Assembly: GCA_016292295.1 (NCBI GenBank)
Contig: JADNEJ010000378.1
Coordinates: forward strand, 1-5,148
Length of the DNA stretch: 5,148 bases
Origin: Candidatus Thiodictyon intracellulare
GTDB taxonomy: Bacteria; Pseudomonadota; Gammaproteobacteria; Chromatiales; Chromatiaceae
Direction: 5' to 3'
Part shown: piece after piece, positions 1-5,148 of the stretch
How positions within the stretch are numbered: position 1 is the stretch's first letter
Layout: each line of letters starts with the position of its first letter
Notes under the pieces: generated by a model
The model's database searches: none
Seen by the model: the letters and a program-made list of their open reading frames with translations, nothing else
Told to the model about the DNA's origin: nothing
Position numbers and translations under genes: made by a program

Positions 1-251
1 GGTGGTGCTCGACCATCCGGAGCTGCCGTTGACCAACAACGAGGCCGAGCGCGTCCTGCGCCACTGGGTCATCGCCCGCCGCATCGGCATGGGGACCCGC
101 ACCGCGCAGAGCACACGCGCCTTCGCCCACTTTCAGCATCATCGAAACCTGTCGCCAACGCGCCGTCTCGCTCTGGCCGTCTCTGGCCGGGGTGATCCGA
201 CAGTAGCGCCAAGGATTTTAAGCACCACTGTTGCCCTCATCAACCATCTGA
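1..251 (+). pseudogene. IS66-family transposase, C-terminal remnant, frameshifted (5' end outside window)
   Basis: This is the end of a DDE transposase gene of the IS66 family, which would have catalysed movement of the element. In the frame starting at base 2 it reads DHPELPLTNNEAER, then a VLRHWVIARRI stretch and GTRT. These are typical of the IS66 C-terminal catalytic region, and the NNEAER motif (bases 35-52) carries the last acidic catalytic residue. After RAFA (about base 127) the match leaves this frame. It resumes one base over as FSIIETCRQRAVSLWP (from base 132), so one base appears to have been inserted around 128-134. The restored frame then meets TAG at 204-206, continues with RQGF, meets TAA at 216-218, continues with APLLP and ends at TGA 249-251. 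Those fragments still resemble the usual IS66 tail, so the stops look like decay. The open frame that continues to 295 without the shift is an artefact of the frameshift. The gene is almost certainly non-functional here. The family call is from remembered motifs. Confidence 0.85.
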
Positions 252-286
252 TCGGGGCGACCCGTTACGGCTACTTGGTAACCAGA

Positions 287-303
287 GGGGGCTAAACGGT
301 TAC
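287..303 (-). mobile_element. Possible right terminal inverted repeat of the IS66 remnant
   Basis: Read on the minus strand from 303, the sequence is GTAACCGTTTAGCCCCC, about 50 bases past the end of the decayed transposase. IS66 elements generally end in inverted repeats starting GTAA, so the IS boundary may be at 303. The left end lies outside the window, so the matching repeat and the expected 8-bp target duplication cannot be compared. The boundary is an inference from position and the first bases only. Confidence 0.3.
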
Positions 304-447
304 TATCCGGGCGGGCTTTAATCATAATTCCTCCCACCTAGTTCAGCCTCGGCGTCGCCGCCCCCTTGTAGAACAAGGTCTTGCGCGCGTAAACCCACAT
401 GGGCCGGCCGACCTTGGACGGATTTGTGATCAAGGCTATCCGGGCGG
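303..447. repeat. 12-bp direct repeat bracketing a 121-bp segment (possible small non-autonomous element)
   Basis: CTATCCGGGCGG occurs exactly at 303-314 and again at 436-447 in the same orientation. The segment between them has roughly matching inverted ends: 316-331 reads CTTTAATCATAATTCC, and the reverse complement of 420-434 reads CTTGATCACAAATCC. The two agree at most positions with one gap. Direct repeats outside imperfect inverted ends are the layout of a small MITE-like element or an internally deleted IS. The repeat is directly visible; its meaning is inference. The first copy also abuts the proposed IS66 end, so it may instead include a target duplication. Confidence 0.4.
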
Positions 448-535
448 ATTCTCTCAGATACACAAGATATCAGCGACTTGCAGTGAATGGCTGGATTCTG
501 CTGCGCCCTATCCAGGCTACGGATACGCCCGGCCC

Positions 536-562
536 CCGGGCACGATCGGAATACGTGCCCGG
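536..562. repeat. Inverted repeat, 9-bp perfect stem with 9-nt loop
   Basis: CCGGGCACG (536-544) and CGTGCCCGG (554-562) are exact reverse complements separated by ATCGGAATA. It lies about 80 bases beyond the nrdA stop codon in the direction of nrdA transcription, so it could end or stabilise the nrdA transcript. No run of T follows it on either strand, so it is not a standard intrinsic terminator. It could equally be a protein-binding site. The structure is clear; the role is unknown. Confidence 0.5.
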
Positions 563-605
563 TCTCGGATCAATGTCACAAGCGCCTAATGCGAGCCTTT
601 TCCCC

Positions 606-629
606 CTTGGCGTGCTTGGCGCCTTGGCG
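606..629. repeat. Three close copies of CTTGGCG
   Basis: CTTGGCG occurs at 606-612, 615-621 and 623-629, only 12 bases past the nrdA stop codon. The copies lie in the same orientation and are separated by 2 and 1 bases. This is a short local repeat, perhaps from slippage. No function can be assigned. Confidence 0.45.
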
Positions 630-641
630 TGAGACCTCTTC

Positions 642-4703
<4,062 letters not shown>

Positions 4704-4707
4704 GCTT

Positions 4708-4713
4708 CCTCCT
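4708..4713 (-). promoter_or_regulatory. Ribosome binding site of nrdA
   Basis: The minus strand reads AGGAGG-AAGC-ATG, a perfect Shine-Dalgarno hexamer 4 bases before the ATG at 4703. This decides the start codon in favour of MTAPVPSQ over the upstream in-frame Met at 4806-4808. The 35-residue extension that Met would add is basic and has no family match that I know of. Confidence 0.88.
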
Positions 4714-4745
4714 GATCGGGCCTTGAATTGCGGGTGCTCCGGCGG

Positions 4746-4763
4746 GCGCCCGGTGCGGGGCGC
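4746..4763 (-). repeat. Short GC-rich hairpin in the nrdA leader
   Basis: GCGCCC (4746-4751) and GGGCGC (4758-4763) pair across a 6-base loop, about 33 bases upstream of the ribosome binding site in the predicted untranslated leader. An overlapping 10-bp palindrome, CGGGCGCCCG (4743-4752), offers a competing fold. This may be just a result of high GC content; no regulatory role is shown. Confidence 0.3.
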
Positions 4764-4802
4764 TTGGCGAGTTCGGCGGGTGCCGACGCAGACGGGATCA
4801 AG

Positions 4803-4818
4803 ACGCAATATATACGCT
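4803..4818 (-). promoter_or_regulatory. Candidate NrdR box, promoter-proximal
   Basis: The plus strand reads ACGCAATATATACGCT. Against the remembered NrdR-box consensus ACACWATATATWGTGT it matches 12 of 16 positions, including the whole central WATATATW. NrdR is the ATP/dATP-sensing repressor of ribonucleotide reductase genes. The box overlaps the proposed -10 hexamer, so binding there would block RNA polymerase. The left half is better conserved than the right. Confidence 0.6.
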
Positions 4819-4834
4819 GGAGATGATCAGTCAA
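4807..4834 (-). promoter_or_regulatory. Sigma70-like promoter of nrdA
   Basis: On the minus strand TTGACT (4829-4834) is followed after 16 bases by TATATT (4807-4812). Each hexamer differs from the sigma70 consensus at one base. Transcription would start near 4800, giving a leader of about 97 nt before the ATG at 4703. The -10 lies inside one candidate NrdR box and the -35 directly abuts the other, the arrangement expected of a repressible nrd promoter. Confidence 0.65.
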
Positions 4835-4850
4835 CAACTAGATGTTGTGT
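4835..4850 (-). promoter_or_regulatory. Candidate NrdR box, promoter-distal
   Basis: The plus strand reads CAACTAGATGTTGTGT, matching the consensus ACACWATATATWGTGT at 12 of 16 positions with an intact right half (TWGTGT). Its centre is 32 bp from the centre of the other box, about three helical turns. That is the kind of spacing seen for paired NrdR boxes upstream of nrd operons. The same bases overlap a different near-palindrome, CAACAACTAGATGTTG (4832-4847), so the exact register is uncertain. Confidence 0.55.
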
Positions 4851-5148
4851 GTTAGGGACTGGGGTTGCGGCTCGCGCGGGCCGCGGATGGGGTCTTTGTC
4901 GGCGGTGATCGGCGTTGAGCCGAGGCTCGACGCTGCCGGGCCGGCGCGCGGGTGAGCGCGGACCCCTTAGGGTGCAGCGCGCTGCAAAAGGCTCACAGGA
5001 GTGGGAGGAGGGATAGTCGCGGACACGAGCAGCGGAATCGACACGACGCCAGGCGGGCCGGGGCCTTGCTGTCTGCGGCAGACGGCCAGCCGCCTAGCAG
5101 CCTGTCGGACTTAGCGACCGGCACCACCGCCTGAGGCCCTTGGGCGGG
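4851..5148. other. Upstream region with no recognisable gene
   Basis: About 300 GC-rich bases lie upstream of the nrdA promoter. Open frames on both strands are short, arginine- and serine-rich or proline-rich, and lack recognisable motifs or good ribosome binding sites. The visible structure is a 14-bp palindrome at 4973-4986 and a small inverted repeat at 5071-5083 (GTCTGCGGCAGAC). A neighbouring gene may begin or end just outside the window. Confidence 0.5.
4973..4986. repeat. Perfect 14-bp palindrome
   Basis: TGCAGCGCGCTGCA is its own reverse complement. It lies about 125 bases upstream of the second NrdR-like box, in otherwise featureless sequence. It could be a dimeric protein-binding site or a product of high GC content; no partner is identifiable. 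Confidence 0.4.

Larger units (their letters stand above)
252..641. other. Gene-poor interval between the IS66 remnant and the nrdA stop codon
   Basis: This 390-base stretch has no gene I can recognise. It holds a possible IS end (to 303), a 12-bp direct repeat (303-314 and 436-447), a 9-bp perfect hairpin (536-562) and three copies of CTTGGCG (606-629). In particular there is no nrdB start downstream of nrdA. The minus strand has a short open tail ending at TAG 338-340, followed by a Shine-Dalgarno-like GGGAGGA and an ATG at 323-325. This could be the debris of an older gene pair, but nothing identifies it. The plus-strand reading frame at 399-632 has no family features and probably does not code. 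Confidence 0.6.

Noticed and set aside
218..325. Minus-strand 35-codon frame starting MIKARPD with a good Shine-Dalgarno
   Set aside because: Most of it runs antisense through the IS66 remnant, so at best only the first few codons belong to a real gene. It is kept as a weak finding, not a feature.
399..632. Plus-strand open frame of 77 codons
   Set aside because: No family features, no Shine-Dalgarno upstream, and it crosses the hairpin and the CTTGGCG repeats.
4704..4808. Extended nrdA start at the Met codon at 4806-4808
   Set aside because: This codon overlaps the proposed -10 box and has no ribosome binding site, whereas ATG 4703 has a perfect AGGAGG. The 35 extra residues do not resemble NrdA.
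5095..5115. CTAGCAGCCTGTCGGACTTA as a possible IS end
   Set aside because: It looked vaguely like a transposon terminus, but there is no partner repeat, target duplication or transposase nearby to support it.
4952..5134. Plus-strand open frame of 60 codons
   Set aside because: Low-complexity Arg/Ser/Ala composition, no motif and no clear ribosome binding site.

Overview
The window is GC-rich bacterial DNA, most likely from a gammaproteobacterium. The ribonucleotide reductase is of the Pseudomonas-like NrdA type, with two ATP-cone regions and a CxxC tail ending in Gln. IS66 debris and tandem NrdR-like boxes fit the same assignment. A purple sulfur or related environmental lineage is possible, but the window does not prove it.

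Layout: bases 1-251 hold the 3' end of a decayed IS66-family transposase gene on the plus strand, with a frameshift and internal stops. A possible IS right end lies near 303. Bases 252-641 carry no convincing gene. They contain a 12-bp direct repeat bracketing a small segment, a strong 9-bp hairpin and a three-copy CTTGGCG run. Bases 642-4703 on the minus strand are one gene, nrdA, encoding the large subunit of aerobic (class I) ribonucleoside-diphosphate reductase. The precursor is 1353 residues, of which 379 (455-833, bases 2205-3341) are an in-frame intein with a LAGLIDADG homing endonuclease. Bases 4704-5148 are the upstream region: an AGGAGG ribosome binding site, a leader of about 97 nt, a sigma70-like promoter, and two candidate NrdR boxes 32 bp apart. 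Beyond 4851 no gene is recognisable.

How it fits together: NrdR-type repression probably controls transcription from the promoter at 4807-4834. Translation starts at 4703. The precursor must lose the intein to give a 974-residue NrdA, which then needs a NrdB subunit encoded outside the window.

The most unusual point is the intein's downstream junction. It ends in His-Asn and is followed by Gly, not the Cys, Ser or Thr that standard protein splicing requires. It sits between the Gln and Gly of the allosteric specificity loop (loop 2). An essential enzyme therefore appears to depend on a non-standard, bacterial-intein-like (BIL-like) splicing route, or else is cleaved at that site.
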